NCBI GenBank assembly: GCA_905116865.2
Contig: CAJHNH020000229.1
Coordinates: 240,023-304,022, forward strand
Direction of reading: 5' to 3'
Source of the DNA: Candidula unifasciata
Lineage: Eukaryota > Mollusca > Gastropoda > Stylommatophora > Geomitridae
DNA: 64,000 nt
Shown here: positions 1 through 12,599 of the stretch, piece by piece
How positions within the stretch are numbered: position 1 is the first letter of the stretch
Layout of the letters: each line of letters opens with the position of its first letter
The notes under the pieces: model-generated
Seen by the model: the letters and a program-made list of their open reading frames with translations, nothing else
Databases searched by the model: none
Told to the model about the DNA's origin: nothing
Position numbers and translations under genes: made by a program

Positions 1-2757
1 CTTGAGAATCTGTGAACTAAAGGTAACTACATACACCAGACTTAAGAATCTGTGAACTAAAGGTAACTACAGACATCAGACTTGAGAATCTGTGAACTAG
101 AGGTAACTACATACACCAGACTTAAGAATCTGTGAACTAGAGGTAACTACAGACACCAGACTTGAGAATCTGTGAACTAAAGGTAACTACAGACACCAGA
201 CTTAAGAATCTGTGAACTAAAGGTAACAACAGACATCAGACTTGAGAATCTGTAAACTAGAGGTAACTACAGACACCAGACTTAAGAATCTGTGAACTAA
301 AGGTAACTACATACACCAGACTTGAGAATCTGTGAACTAGAGATAACTACAGACATCAGACTTAAGAATCTGTGAACTAGAGGTAACTACATACACCAGA
401 CTTGAGAATCTGTGAACTAGAGGTAACTACAGATATCAGACTGAGAATCTGTGAACTAAAGGTAACTACAGACACCAGACTTGAGCATCTGTGAACTAGA
501 GGTAACTACATACACCAGACTTAAGAATCTGTGAACTAGAGGTAACTACAGACACCAGACTTGAGAATCTGTGAACTAAAGTTAACTACAGACACCAGAC
601 TTAAGAATCTGTGAACTATAGGTAACTACAGACATCAGACTTGAGAATCTGTGAACTAAAGGTAACTACATACACCAGACTTAAGAATCTGTGAACTAGA
701 GGTAACTACAGACACCAGACTTGAGAATCTGTGAACTAAAGGTAACTACAGACACCAGACTTAAGAATCTGTGAACTATAGGTAACTACAGACATCAGAC
801 TTGAGAATCTGTGAACTAGAGGTAACTACATACACCAGACTTGAGAATCTGTGAACTAGAGGTAACTACAGACATCAGACTTGAGAATCTGTGAACTAGA
901 GGTAACTACATACACCAGACTTGAGAATCTGTGAACTAGAGGTAACTACAGACACCAGACTTAAGAATCTGTGAACTAAAGGTAACTACATACACCAGAC
1001 TTAAGAATCTGTGAACTAAAGGTAACAACAGACATCAGACTTGAGAATCTGTGAACTAAAGGTAACTACATACACCAGACTTGAGAATATGTGAACTAGA
1101 GATAACTACAGACATCAGACTTAAGAATCTGTGAACTAGAGGTAACTACAGACACCAGACTTGAGAATCTGTGAACTAAAGGTAACTACAGACACCAGAC
1201 TTAAGAATCTGTGAACTAAAGGTAACTACATACACCAGACTTGAGAATCTGTGAACTAGAGATAACTACAGACATCAGACTTAAGAATCTGTGAACTAGA
1301 GGTAACTACATACACCAGACTTGAGAATCTGTGAACTAAAGGTAACTACAGACACCAGACTTAAGAATCTGTGAACTATAGGTAACTAGAGACATCAGAC
1401 TTGAGAATCTGTGAACTAAAGGTAACTACATACACCAGACTTAAGAATCTGTGAACTAAAGGTAACTACAGACATCAGACTTGAGAATCTGTGAACTAGA
1501 GGTAACTACATACACCAGACTTAAGAATCTGTGAACTAGAGGTAACTACAGACACCAGACTTGAGAATCTGTGAACTAAAGGTAACTACAGACACCAGAC
1601 TTAAGAATCTGTGAACTAAAGGTAACAACAGACATCAGACTTGAGAATCTGTAAACTAGAGGTAACTACAGACACCAGACTTAGGAATCTGTGAACTAAA
1701 GGTAACTACATACACCAGACTTGAGAATCTGTGAACTAGAGATAACTACAGACATCAGACTTAAGAATCTGTGAACTAGAGGTAACTACATACACCAGAC
1801 TTGAGAATCTGTGAACTAGAGGTAACTACAGATATCAGACTGAGAATCTGTGAACTAAAGGTAACTACAGACACCAGACTTGAGCATCTGTGAACTAGAG
1901 GTAACTACATACACCAGACTTAAGAATCTGTGAACTAGAGGTAACTACAGACACCAGACTTGAGCATCTGTGAACTAAAGTTAACTACAGACACCAGACT
2001 TAAGAATCTGTGAACTAGAGGTAACTACAGACATCAGACTTGAGAATCTGTGAACTAAAGGTAACTACATACACCAGACTTAAGAATCTGTGAACTAGAG
2101 GTAACTACAGACACCAGACTTGAGAATCTGTGAACTAAAGGTAACTACAGACACCAGACTTAAGAATCTGTGAACTATAGGTAACTACAGACATCAGACT
2201 TGAGAATCTGTGAACTAGAGGTAACTACATACACCAGACTTGAGAATCTGTGAACTAGAGGTAACTACAGACATCAGACTTGAGAATCTGTGAACTAGAG
2301 GTAACTACATACACCAGACTTGAGAATCTGTGAACTAGAGGTAACTACAGACACCAGACTTGAGAATCTGTGAACTAAAGGTAACTACAGACACCAGACT
2401 TAAGAATCTGTGAACTATAGGTAACTACAGACATCAGACTTGAGAATCTGTGAACTAGAGGTAACTACATACACCAGACTTGAGAATCTGTGAACTAGAG
2501 GTAACTACATACACCAGACTTGAGAATCTGTGAACTAGAGGTAACTACAGACATCAGACTTGAGAATCTGTGAACTAAAGGTAACTACAGACATCAGACT
2601 TGAGAATCTGTGAACTAGAGGTAACTACAGACATCAGACTTGAGAATCTGTGAACTATAGGTAACTACAGACACCAGACTTGAGAATCTGTGAACTAGAG
2701 GTAACTCAGACATCAGACTTGAGAATCTGTGAACTAGAGGTAACTACAGACATCAGG
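1..2757. repeat. 40-bp minisatellite, about 69 copies, higher-order structured
   Basis: Direct repeats of a 40-bp unit with seed cttgagaatctgtgaacta. Units alternate between cttgag and cttaag starts and between gacacc, gacatc and tacacc endings, so dimers are visible. The array is cut by the left edge of the window. Bases 1 to about 960 recur at 1400 to about 2360 (offset 1399 bp), including a shared single-base deletion at about 440 and 1839. No coding role is apparent. Confidence 0.97.
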
Positions 2758-2767
2758 GCGGGTGGCG

Positions 2768-2769
2768 TG

Positions 2770-2825
<56 letters not shown>

Positions 2826-2838
2826 GGTGGGGGGGGGG
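2768..2838. repeat. (GT)n microsatellite grading into a G run
   Basis: A GT dinucleotide run is followed by gggt steps and a run of about nine G, directly after the 40-bp array ends. Simple sequence; no gene. Confidence 0.95.
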
Positions 2839-2896
2839 CAGGCGGCGGTGGCATCACATGCAGGAAGATGGAATTGCAGGTTGACGTGAGCAACTG

Positions 2897-3053
2897 AGTG
2901 GGTGTCTGGCTCATGTGCCGACTTGAGCTGATCTTTGGAGCTTGGTTCATAAGTTGATCTAAGTGGGTGTCTGAGGCGGGGTTCATGTGTCGATCTGAGT
3001 GGGTGTCTGAGGCTGGGTTCATGTGTCGATCTGAGTGGGTGTCTGACCCTGGG
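2897..3053. repeat. 36-bp repeat, about 4 copies
   Basis: The seed gtgggtgtctgaggc with gttcatgtgtcgatctga recurs at 36-bp spacing; the first copy is diverged. The following stretch (3054-3429) is unique sequence in which I see no gene. Confidence 0.85.
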
Positions 3054-3429
3054 TTATCCCCCAGGATGTTTGAATTCTCAGCCTCTCTGATGCTATCCCA
3101 ACGTCACGTGACACAGAGATGGAACTTAAGACGTAATATTTTCCAGACAGGAAGTTTATTAATAAAATATGCGCGCTGAGATATTTTTGAGAATTGGCGG
3201 GTGTGTTTTGGGGAATCTGATTTATATTAATGCAATCTATCCCCGCGATGAGAAAAGCGTGGGTATGTCTGTGGAATGAGGTGTAGCCACGTCGTGAACA
3301 CCTTGAAAGAAAATATAATTGGTTGGTTTAATAAGAACACAATCACCAGAGACATAGTTAACGTTGTGGCTAGGACACCTTCATCAGTGCATATAAAATA
3401 ACGTTGATGCAACTGCATTATACAAAGTT

Positions 3430-3685
3430 ACCAAGCATTAAATGCCCGGCTCTCTAGCGAAGTTGGTTAAACCTGACGTTCGCGGCGGCCGGGTGACGAA
3501 CTCCGTGTGGTCCGGGTTCACTCCCGGGGGTAGGCAGAAAAGCCACATTTCTCCCAGATTAACGGTACCTATAATGGAATCAAGGCCGAAGGGTTGCGAT
3601 ATCCATAGTACCGAGCCAAAGGGTTTACAACTCATGGTTTCTGGATACGTAAAAAAAAAAAAAAAAAAAAAAACCAAGCATTAAA
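3430..3685 (+). mobile_element. tRNA-derived SINE with poly(A) tail and 13-bp target-site duplication
   Basis: The element body is about 3443-3673. A pol III A box, tagcgaagttgg, lies at 3455-3466 and a B box, gggttcactccc, at 3514-3525. The B box sits in a perfect T-arm-like stem (ccggg/cccgg), and the first bases (gcccgg) can pair with the sequence after the B box, as in a tRNA acceptor stem. An unrelated 3' body follows, ending in about 23 A (3651-3673). The 13-bp sequence accaagcattaaa is present at both ends (3430-3442 and 3673-3685). This is the textbook structure of a SINE mobilised by a LINE. The perfect duplication and clean tail suggest a fairly recent insertion. Which LINE mobilised it cannot be told here. 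Confidence 0.92.
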
Positions 3686-3876
3686 AGACGATTGACCCTA
3701 CAAATATCCAAATGCACACCAAAGACAAACTGGCGTTGTAGGTCTGTGAACTGTCTGGCAAGGAGGTCATCCAAGGGGATCTAAGTGTCTGATGCAGAGA
3801 AATGCCCATTTCCACGATTTCTTCTCTAAGAAAGAGATTGACAGAGGAGCTTGAATCAGAAGATCTGATAATTTAA

Positions 3877-4143
3877 AATCATTGATGAAACTGTTGGAAC
3901 AGTGTAGCAGTAAGGGGAGAGAATCATTGATGAAACTGTTAGAACAGTGTAGCAGTAAGGAAAGAGAATCATTGATGAAACTTGGAACAGTGTAGCAGAA
4001 AGGGAAGAGCATCATTGATGAAACTGTTGGAACAGTGTAGCATTAAGGGGAGAGAATCATTGATGAAACTGTTAGAACAGTGTAGCAGTAAGGGGAGAGA
4101 ATTATTGATGAAACTGTTACAACACTACAGCAGTAACGGGAGA
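3877..4143. repeat. 45-bp minisatellite, about 6 copies
   Basis: Units with seed tgatgaaactgttggaacag followed by tgtagcagtaaggggagaga. One copy lacks a few bases. The unit is a multiple of three, so frames stay open, but nothing suggests a gene. Confidence 0.93.
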
Positions 4144-4261
4144 GAAAGGCGCAATTTGAAGACAAATGTAGATCTCTTTCAGTGTTACTGTCTCACTCAT
4201 GCGATATGCCTTTAACCAAAGTCGTCCCCATGTTGGATGCCGTTTGTTTGTTTGAAGCCCC

Positions 4262-4435
4262 ACCCTGAATACTGCCGGGGGCCCTGAATATAGCTGGGGA
4301 TCCTAAATATAGCCGGGGTTTAGATATGGCCTAAAGGCTGAAAGGGTTCTCTGGGATCTCTCCACGGGTGATTCTCATCCGTATGGTGGCACTTTGTGTC
4401 ACCGGGAGTTTATCGCTTGTGTGATGTCCCGGGGG
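4262..4435 (-). mobile_element. Dispersed repeat, copy 1 of 2 (unclassified)
   Basis: About 120-170 bp of this stretch match 45676-45795 in the same orientation. The best-conserved core is catccgtatggtggcacttt plus a following tcacc. Read on the minus strand, both copies keep an open stretch with the residues VTQSATIRMRI followed by RGE, and most differences there are at third codon positions. Just left of the core the segment holds a short internal triplication ending in a gggccc block. A run of about 18 G follows at 4437-4454. It is probably a fragment of a mobile element coding region; the family was not recognised. Confidence 0.6.
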
Positions 4436-4456
4436 TTGGGGGGGGGGGGGGGGTTC

Positions 4457-4852
4457 GACTACTTACCTACCTCATGCGATGAACAGTTTCTTTGATCGGC
4501 GAGAAACTGTTCACAATTGACGTTGACGGTATTTTATCATCGCTCCCAGTGGTGCTGCAACTTTCTCTTTCAGGCAGAAACAGCGGAACAGCACACCCAA
4601 GATTTCTGTCACTGATCACTCACACAATATTCTGTCAAGTATCTTCGTCAGGCTTATGTCTGCCTCTCCAGCTTTTTCTGTGTCTTCTTTGAGGTCTGCC
4701 CACTCTTTGAGTCATACAGTTAGTTCTGTGTCATCGTCACATCAAGGTCATCAGTGGTCAGGGAAGATCATGTCTTACTGGGACACAATGTCTTGTAGAC
4801 GCCAGTTTAAGACCTCGTCAGTACGTTCTTCTGCTGTGTAGGTACTGTCTTT
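4457..4852. other. Unique spacer, no gene seen
   Basis: Unique sequence between the G run and the 62-bp array. Only short chance frames are present. Confidence 0.7.
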
Positions 4853-7605
4853 GCGTTGTTCACACTATTGTCCTAGCGTTGTGGCCTATAGACTTAAATT
4901 AAAGTCTGTCAACTGTCACACTACTTGGTCACACTACTGTCATGGCGTTGTGGCCTATAAACTTCACTACCAACTGTCCGTGCGTTGTTCACACTACTGT
5001 CCTGGCGTTGTTGCCTATAGACTTCCCTCTTCCGACTGTCCGTGCGTTGTTCACACTACTGCCCTGGAGTTGTGGCCTATAGACTTCACTCTACCGACTG
5101 TCCGTGCGTTGTTCACACTACTGTCCTGGCGTTGTTGCCTATAGACTTCCCTCTTCCGACTGTCCGTGCGTTGTTCACACTACTGTCCTGGAGTTGTGAC
5201 CTATATACTTCACTCTACCGACTGTCCGTGCGTTGTTCACACTACTGTCCTGGTGTTGTGGCCTATAGACTTCACTACCTACTGTCCGTGCGTTGTTCAC
5301 ACTACTGTCCTCGAGTTGTGACCTATAGACTTCACTCTACCGACTGTCCGTGCGTTGTTCACACTACTGTCCTGGGGTTGTTGCATATGGACTTCAGTCT
5401 ACCGACTGTCCATGTGATGTTCACACTACTGTCCTGGAGTTGTGGCCGGTAGACTTCACTACCAACTGACCGTGTGTTGTTCACACTACTGTCGTGAAGT
5501 TGTGGCCTAAAGACTTCACTCTACCGACTGTTCGTGCGTTGTTCACACTACTGTCCTGGCTTTGTGGCCTTACCGACTGTCCATGCGTTGTTCACACTAC
5601 TGTCCTGACGTTGTTGCCTATAGACTTCACTCTACCGACTGTCCGTGCGTTGTTCACACTACTGTCCTGGCGTTGTTGCCTATAGACTTCCCTCTTCCGA
5701 CTGTCCGTGCGTTGTTCACACTACTGTCCTGGAGTTGTGACCTATAGACTTCACTCTACCGACTGTCCGTGCGTTGTTCACACTACTGTCCTGGCGTTGT
5801 TGCCTATAGTCTTCCCTCTTCCGACTGTCCGTGCGTTGTTCACACTACTGTCCTGACGTTGTTGCCTGTAGACTTCACTCTACCGACTGTCCGTGCGTTG
5901 TTCACACTACTGTCCTGGCGTTGTTGCCTATAGACTTCCCTTTTCCGACTGTCCGTGCGTTGTTCACACTACTGTCCTGGAGTTGTGACCTATAGACTTC
6001 ACTCTACCGACTGTCCGTGCGTTGTTCACACTACTGTCCTGGTGTTGTGGCCTATAGACTTCACTACCTACTGTCCGTGCGTTGTTCACACTACTGTCCT
6101 GGAGTTGTGACCTATAGACTTCACTCTACCGACTGTCCGTGCGTTGTTCACACTACTGTCCTGGGGTTGTTGCATATGGACTTCAGTCTACCGACTGTCC
6201 ATGTGATGTTCACACTACTGTCCTGGAGTTGTGGCCGGTAGATTTCACTACCAACTGACCGTGTGTTGTTCACACTACTGTCGTGAAGTTGTGGCCTAAA
6301 GACTTCACTCTACCGACTGTTCGTGCGTTGTTCACACTACTGTCCTGGCTTTGTGGCCTTACCGACTGTCCGTGCGTTGTTCACACTACTGTCCTGACGT
6401 TGTTGCCTATAGACTTCACTCTACCGACTGTCCGTGCGTTGTTCACACTACTGTCCTGGCGTTGTTGCCTATAGACTTCCCTCTTCCGACTGTCCGTGCG
6501 TTGTTCACACTACTGTCCTGGAGTTGTGACCTATAGACTTCACTCTACCGACTGTCCGTGCGTTGTTCACACTACTGTCCTGGCGTTGTTGCCTATAGAC
6601 TTCCCTCTTCCGACTGTCCGTGCGTTGTTCACACTACTGCCCTGGAGTTGTGGCCTATAGACTTCACTCTACCGACTTTCCGTGCGTTGTTCACACTACT
6701 GTCCTGGCGTTGTTGCCTATAGACTTCCCTCTTCCGACTGTCCGTGCGTTGTTCACACTACTGTCCTGAAGTTGTGACCTATAGACTTCACTCTACCGAC
6801 TGTCCGTGCGTTGTTCACACTACTGTCCTGGTGTTGTGGCCTATAGACTTCACTACCTACTGTCCGTGCGTTGTTCACACTACTGTCCTGGAGTTGTGAC
6901 CTATAGACTTCACTCTACCGACTGTCCGTGCGTTGTTCACACTACTGTCCTGGGGTTGTTGCATATGGACTTCAGTCTACCGACTGTCCATGTGATGTTC
7001 ACACTACTGTCCTGGAGTTGTGGCCGGTAGACTTCACTACCAACTGACCGTGTGTTGTTCACACTACTGTCGTGAAGTTGTGGCCTAAAGACTTCACTCT
7101 ACCGACTGTTCGTGCGTTGTTCACACTACTGTCCTGGCTTTGTGGCCTTACCAACTGTCCATGCGTTGTTCACACTACTGTCCTGGCGTTGTGGCCTATA
7201 GACTTTACTCTACCAACTGTCCGTGCGTTGTTCACACTACTGTCCTGGTGTTGTGGCCTATAGACTTTACTCTACCAACTGTCCGTGCGTTGTTCACACT
7301 ACTGTCCTGGTGTTGTGGCCTATAGACTTTACTCTACCAACTGTCCGTGCGTTGTTCACACTACTGTCCTGGCGTTGTTGCCTATAGACTTCCCTCTTCC
7401 GACTGTCCGTGCGTTGTTCACACTACTGTCCTGGTGTTGTGGCCTATAGACTTTACTCTATCAACTGTCTGTGCGTTGTTCACACTACTGTCCTGGCGTT
7501 GTGGCCTATAGACTTTACTCTATCAACTGTCCGTGCGTTGTTCACACTACTGTCCTGGTGTTGTGGCCTATATACTTCTTGGCCTATAGACTTGTCTACA
7601 AACTG
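4853..7605. repeat. 62-bp minisatellite, about 44 copies, with a 789-bp higher-order repeat
   Basis: Units share the seed gtgcgttgttcacactactg and vary in the tails (gttgttgcctatagacttcc, gttgtgacctatagacttca). Some units are shortened. A marked block with the variant catgtgatgttcacactact recurs at 5411, 6200 and 6989, exactly 789 bp apart, so about thirteen units have been duplicated as a block at least twice. The right end (7190-7570) is a more uniform subfamily. Confidence 0.97.
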
Positions 7606-8304
7606 TCGGCCTGTGGTTCAAACTCCCATGTTGTCATTCTCCAGTACGATTTATTGGGAGGAGGGTGAGAGAGGGGAAGGTTATGTACTTGAGAGATTCT
7701 TTTGCAGGAGCCGTCAAGCTGTTGAAGCCAGTATGCGCTGACACTATAGCATGAAATGCCGCGGGGACGCAGGCTTAGGCTAGGCCCATAGATTTATTGA
7801 CATGTATAGTCTTAAAGCATTTCAACAAAACAAGCAGCATCTCTTAGATTGTAATACTTGTGACCAAATACACATTTCAACAGCACCTATGGGCGCGGCA
7901 CACTTCATATACAGGTAGCCAGTGTTAGAGCGTTCCCTTCTTGTACACGAAATACCAGCGGTTTGTGTCTGTCACAGATCTCAGGCTTTGCTTTGGGAAA
8001 ACTTAAATCCCCAGTCTACCTTCACACATTCCACTTTGAACATCCCCCATCTTCTCTCCCAGCCCCTCCTCTTCTGATCTTCCCAATCATCATCATGTTC
8101 TCTAGAACCTACCCTCTCATCACATGACCGAAGAAAATTGTTTGATATTTAATTTCCATTAGAAAACAGCACACAGTTTCTGTTATCTCTTAAATATAAT
8201 GCTATCTCTGAAACGTATTTCCTCCTTGTGGCCGTTAACACGACGGATTTCAAACAAACTTGAGTAATCCTCTCACATCTGAGTTAATTTGCAACATTTC
8301 CAAC
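7606..8304. other. Unique spacer, no gene seen
   Basis: Low-copy sequence between two arrays. No open frame with recognisable protein content and no RNA gene signature was found. Confidence 0.7.
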
Positions 8305-9515
8305 ACACATTAAAACCTTGTGTATTCACATCAAAATCTCGTGTATTCACATCAAAACCTCGTGTATTCACATCAAAACCTCGTGTATTCACATTAAAAC
8401 CTCGTGTATTCACGCCAAAACCTCGTGTATTCACACCAAAACCTCGTGTATTCACTTCAAAACCCCGTGTATTCAGATACATCAAAACCTCGTGTACCAA
8501 AACCTCATGTATTCAGATACATCAAAACCTCCTGTAGTCAGATTCATCAAATTCTCGTGTACCACAACCTCATGTATTCAGATACACCAAAGCCTCGTGT
8601 ATTCAGATACATCAAAACCTCCTGTATTTAGATACAACAAAATCTCCTGTATTTAGATACACCAAAACCTCATGTATTCGGATACATCAAAACCTCCTGT
8701 ATTTAGATACACCAAAACCTCGTGTATTCAGATACATCAAAAGCTCCTTTATTTAGATACACCAAAACCTCCTGTATTTAGATACACCAAAACCTCCTGT
8801 ATTCAGATACATTAAAGGCTCCTGTATTCAGTTACATCAAAACCTCGTGTATTCAGCTCAGCAAAACCTCATGTATTCAGATACACCAAAACCTCTTGTA
8901 TCCAGATACAGCAAAACCTCCTGTATTCAGATACATCAAAACCTCATGTATTCAGATACATCAAAACCTCCTGTATTTAGATACACCAAAACCTTCTGTA
9001 TTTAGATAAATCAAAACCTCATGTATTCATTAACATCAAAACCTCATGTATTCATATACATTAAAACCTCCCGTATTCAGATACATAAAAACATCGTGTA
9101 CCAAAACCTGATGTATTCAGATACACCAAAACCTCATGTATTCAGATACTTCAAAACCTCCTGTATTCAGATACACCAAAACCTCCCGTATTTAGATAAC
9201 CAAAATCTCATGTATTCAGATACATCAAAACCTCATGTATTCAGATACACCAAAACCTCATGTATTCAGATACATCAAAACGTCCTGTATTTAGATAACC
9301 AAAACCTCATGTATTCAGATACATTGAAACCTCCTGTATTTAGATACATCAAAACCTCATGTATTCAGATACATTAAAACCTCCTGTATTCAGATACATC
9401 AAAACCTCCTGCATTCAGATACAGCAAAACCTCCTGTACCAAAACCTCATGTATTCAGATACACCAAAACCTCCTGTATTCAGATAGATCAAAACCTCTT
9501 GTATTTAGATACATT
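8305..9515. repeat. 21-bp to 25-bp minisatellite, about 50 copies
   Basis: The left part has 21-bp units (catcaaaacctcgtgtattca). From about 8475 the unit grows to about 25 bp by addition of gata (gatacatcaaaacctcctgt followed by attca). Interspersed shortened units (accaaaacctcatgt) occur throughout. Confidence 0.95.
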
Positions 9516-10199
9516 ACGAGCAACGTCAATGACAGAAAAGGCAGCTGATGTATTTGAGTTTTCAAACACTTACCTAAAAAATGAGATAACTATAAATCTG
9601 ATCTTCCTGGGCATCCGTAGGCGCCCGCGGCAAATGCATCTAAAATAATATCGCTACAGTTTTTTTTTTTTTTTTAGAAAGATGGGGTAAGGTTTTTCCA
9701 TTTCTTACTTTTTTTGTTGCCAAATAAACCGAGTTCAACATTTGATTCCTTTTGCAGAGCTGGGTTTTTGAAAGTATTGGGGGGGGGGGGGGGGGGTTAA
9801 AACGAGATACACCTCTTGGCTTAGTGGCGCTGGCAAACTTGTGCGGTTGTATGTTTGTACGCACATAGAGCTTTGTGTAAAAAATGTTCAGTTATTTTAA
9901 TAGTTTGTTTTCTATTTTATTTGCTGCAAGATTATGCAGGCGAAAACAACAATTTGTGTGTGTGTTATTTTCTGATCTACTTGTTTCAGTGTCCCGGTAT
10001 TAGCATTCTTCTTCTTGTTCTTGTTGTTCTACTTCTTGTTCTTGTTATGGCTGTTTTTGTTTTTCTTATTCTTCTTTTTCTTCGTTTCCGTTACTTCCTC
10101 TTTATCATCGCTTTCCTGCGGTATTTATTATTTTTTTCTTCCGTCCTTCCCCTCTTTGGAGTCCTGTTTTTTTTTTCTTTCTGGAACACTGAATTAGCG
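9516..10199. other. Spacer with homopolymer runs, no gene seen
   Basis: It contains a T run at about 9660-9675, a G run of about 18 at 9779-9796, and a T-rich stretch of ctt/gtt steps at 10005-10180. The hydrophobic frames there simply reflect T-richness. Confidence 0.75.
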
Positions 10200-11222
10200 G
10201 CTAAGCTGAGGCGTGTCTGAGGTACGGCGGGATAGAACATTGATTTAGCGTCTTGTCTGAGGTACGGCTGGATGGAACATTGATTTAGCGTCTTGTCTGA
10301 GGTACGGCTGGATGGAACACTGAATTAGCGGCTTGGCTGAGGCGCGTCTGAGGTACGATGGGATGGAACACTGAATTAGCGTCTTGGCTGAGGCGTGTCT
10401 GAGGTACGATGGGATGGAACAGTGAATTAGCGGCTTGGCTGAGGCGTGTCTGAGGTACGATGGGATGGAACACTGAATTAGCGGCTTGGCTGAGGCGTGT
10501 ACGGCGGGATGGAACATTGAATTAGCGACTTGGCTGAGGCGTGTACGGCGGGATGGAACATTGAATTAGCGGCTTGGCTGAGGCGTGTACGGCGGGATGG
10601 AACATTGAATTAGCGGCTTGGCTGAGGCGTGTACGGCGGGATGGAACATTGAATTAGCGGCTTGGCTGAGGCGTGTACGGCGGGATGGAACATTGAATTA
10701 GCGACTTGGCTGAGGCGCGTCTGAGGTACGATGGGATGGAACAGTGAATTAGCGGCTTGGCTGAGGCGTGTACGGCGGGATGGAACATTGAATTAGCGTC
10801 TTGGCTGAGGCGTGTCTGAGGTACGATGGGATGGAACAGTGAATTAGCGTCTTGGCTGAGGCGTGTACGGCGGGATGGAACATTGAATTAGCGTCTTGGC
10901 TGAGGCGTGTCTGAGGTACGATGGGATGGAACATTGAATTAGCGTCTTGGCTGAGGCGTGTCTGGGGTACGATGGGATGGAACATTGAATTAGCGTCTTG
11001 GCTGAGGCGTGTCTGGGGTACGATGGGATGGAACAGTGAATTAGCGTCTTGGCTGAGGCGTGTACGGCGGGATGGAACATTGAATTAGCGTCTTGGCTGA
11101 GGCGTGTCTGGGGTACGATGGGATGGAACAGTGAATTAGCGTCTTGGCTGAGGCGTGTCTGAGGTGCGGCGGGATGGAACATTGAATTAGCGGCTTGGCT
11201 GAGGCGTGTCTGAGGTACGATA
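10200..11222. repeat. 44/51-bp minisatellite with a 7-bp indel polymorphism, about 22 copies
   Basis: The unit core is cttggctgaggcgtgt ... gggatggaaca, then ttgaattagcg. There are two length classes: 51-bp units with an extra ctgaggt before the acg, and 44-bp units without it. The classes are clustered (44-bp units are consecutive at about 10490-10690) and then alternate. Confidence 0.95.
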
Positions 11223-11485
11223 GGGCACCCTGGAGGAAAGGGGGAGGGGAGAACGATTAGAATTTTTAATAGCAAAGTAAAAGGTAGACAGCGATACAAT
11301 CAGATAAGATCAAAAGGTCAAAGATTAGGAGTCTTATCTTTTGTAAATATTCGACTGCTTTCTTTCTCCCTCTGTCCAGCTTTTTCTATATTTCTCTTTT
11401 CTCTGTTTTTTCAAAAGTCACAAACGGACAAACAAGCGATATAGACAGGTAGTTAGGTGGTTAGGCAGATTAGATTAGATTATTT

Positions 11486-11489
<4 letters not shown>

Positions 11490-11519
<30 letters not shown>

Positions 11520-11640
11520 TATAGATTAAAAAGACGAACTTTATTCTCAACGGATCACAAATTGGGCAAACCGGCCCATCTTACATCCGGCTCTCGCAAA
11601 CATTCATCTTTCAATATTTTACTCACAAATTATATGATAG
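11490..11640 (-). mobile_element. Dispersed retroelement 3' end with adjoining (GACA)n, copy 1 of 3
   Basis: The stretch at 11522-11640, read on the minus strand, aligns with 35583-35712 (minus) and 51480-51598 (plus). Shared blocks are taaaat, aaagatg, gccgaatgta-like, and a terminal gaataaagttcg. Its 3' end abuts a short GACA repeat (11490-11520). A conserved 3' terminus ending in an AATAAAG-like sequence next to a microsatellite fits the 3' end of a LINE or SINE. No coding part is present. Confidence 0.7.
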
Positions 11641-11658
11641 ACGGCTGGATGGATGGAC

Positions 11659-11960
<302 letters not shown>

Positions 11961-12595
11961 AGAGAGACAGATATATATTAGGATACAAAGGCAGGCAGAA
12001 TTAGGTATATAAGGAAAACGTGTCATTGTGAATGTAGCAGTGCCTTATTTAAAGATAAGAATACGTTATTCACGTAACGATTATGTGCAGAATAACTTCG
12101 AAGTTGTATCAGTTATTTCATCATTGAAGAAAACAAATCACATCATTATGTTTATAATGCTAAAGATTTGCCCTCATGTTTTGTACTTTTCCCCCTCTCA
12201 TGCTCCTCTGTCGCCTTGCTAATTGTGCCTCCCACCCTCTTCCCAGACGTTTGCAACATGTTGCTAGCGCGTGAGTACAGGTATACCTGCTGGGCAGCAG
12301 CTGTGCCTCCCATCACCTTACCATTCACCTGTCAGGTAAACCGGGCTCATAAAAAGGCAACTTTATTTTCTTAGAGCACATCCCAAACAAACAAGCAGAT
12401 CCCCGGGGGTCACAGAAATACGAGGCTTTTTATACGAGTTCTTAAGTGTGGCTTGAGGGTAGGAGGTTCTGATGGCGGGTTTAGCGTGAGCTGAAGGTGA
12501 AGGGAGATGTCTTCGTTAGGTTGCAAGACCGGGCATTTGTTTCACGTGTGAGACTATGGGAGTAGCTCATTGAGAATGTGCATGACTTAGGGGCG
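11961..12595. other. Unique spacer, no gene seen
   Basis: AT-rich then mixed-composition sequence. No supported gene. Confidence 0.7.
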
Positions 12596-12599
12596 TCTG

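Noticed and set aside
3443..3530. A functional tRNA gene
   Set aside because: The anticodon arm is not well formed, a non-tRNA body and poly(A) follow, and target-site duplications flank it, so it is a SINE.
8305..9515. CRISPR-like regular repeats
   Set aside because: Units are contiguous, with no unique spacers between them; the same holds for every other array in the window.
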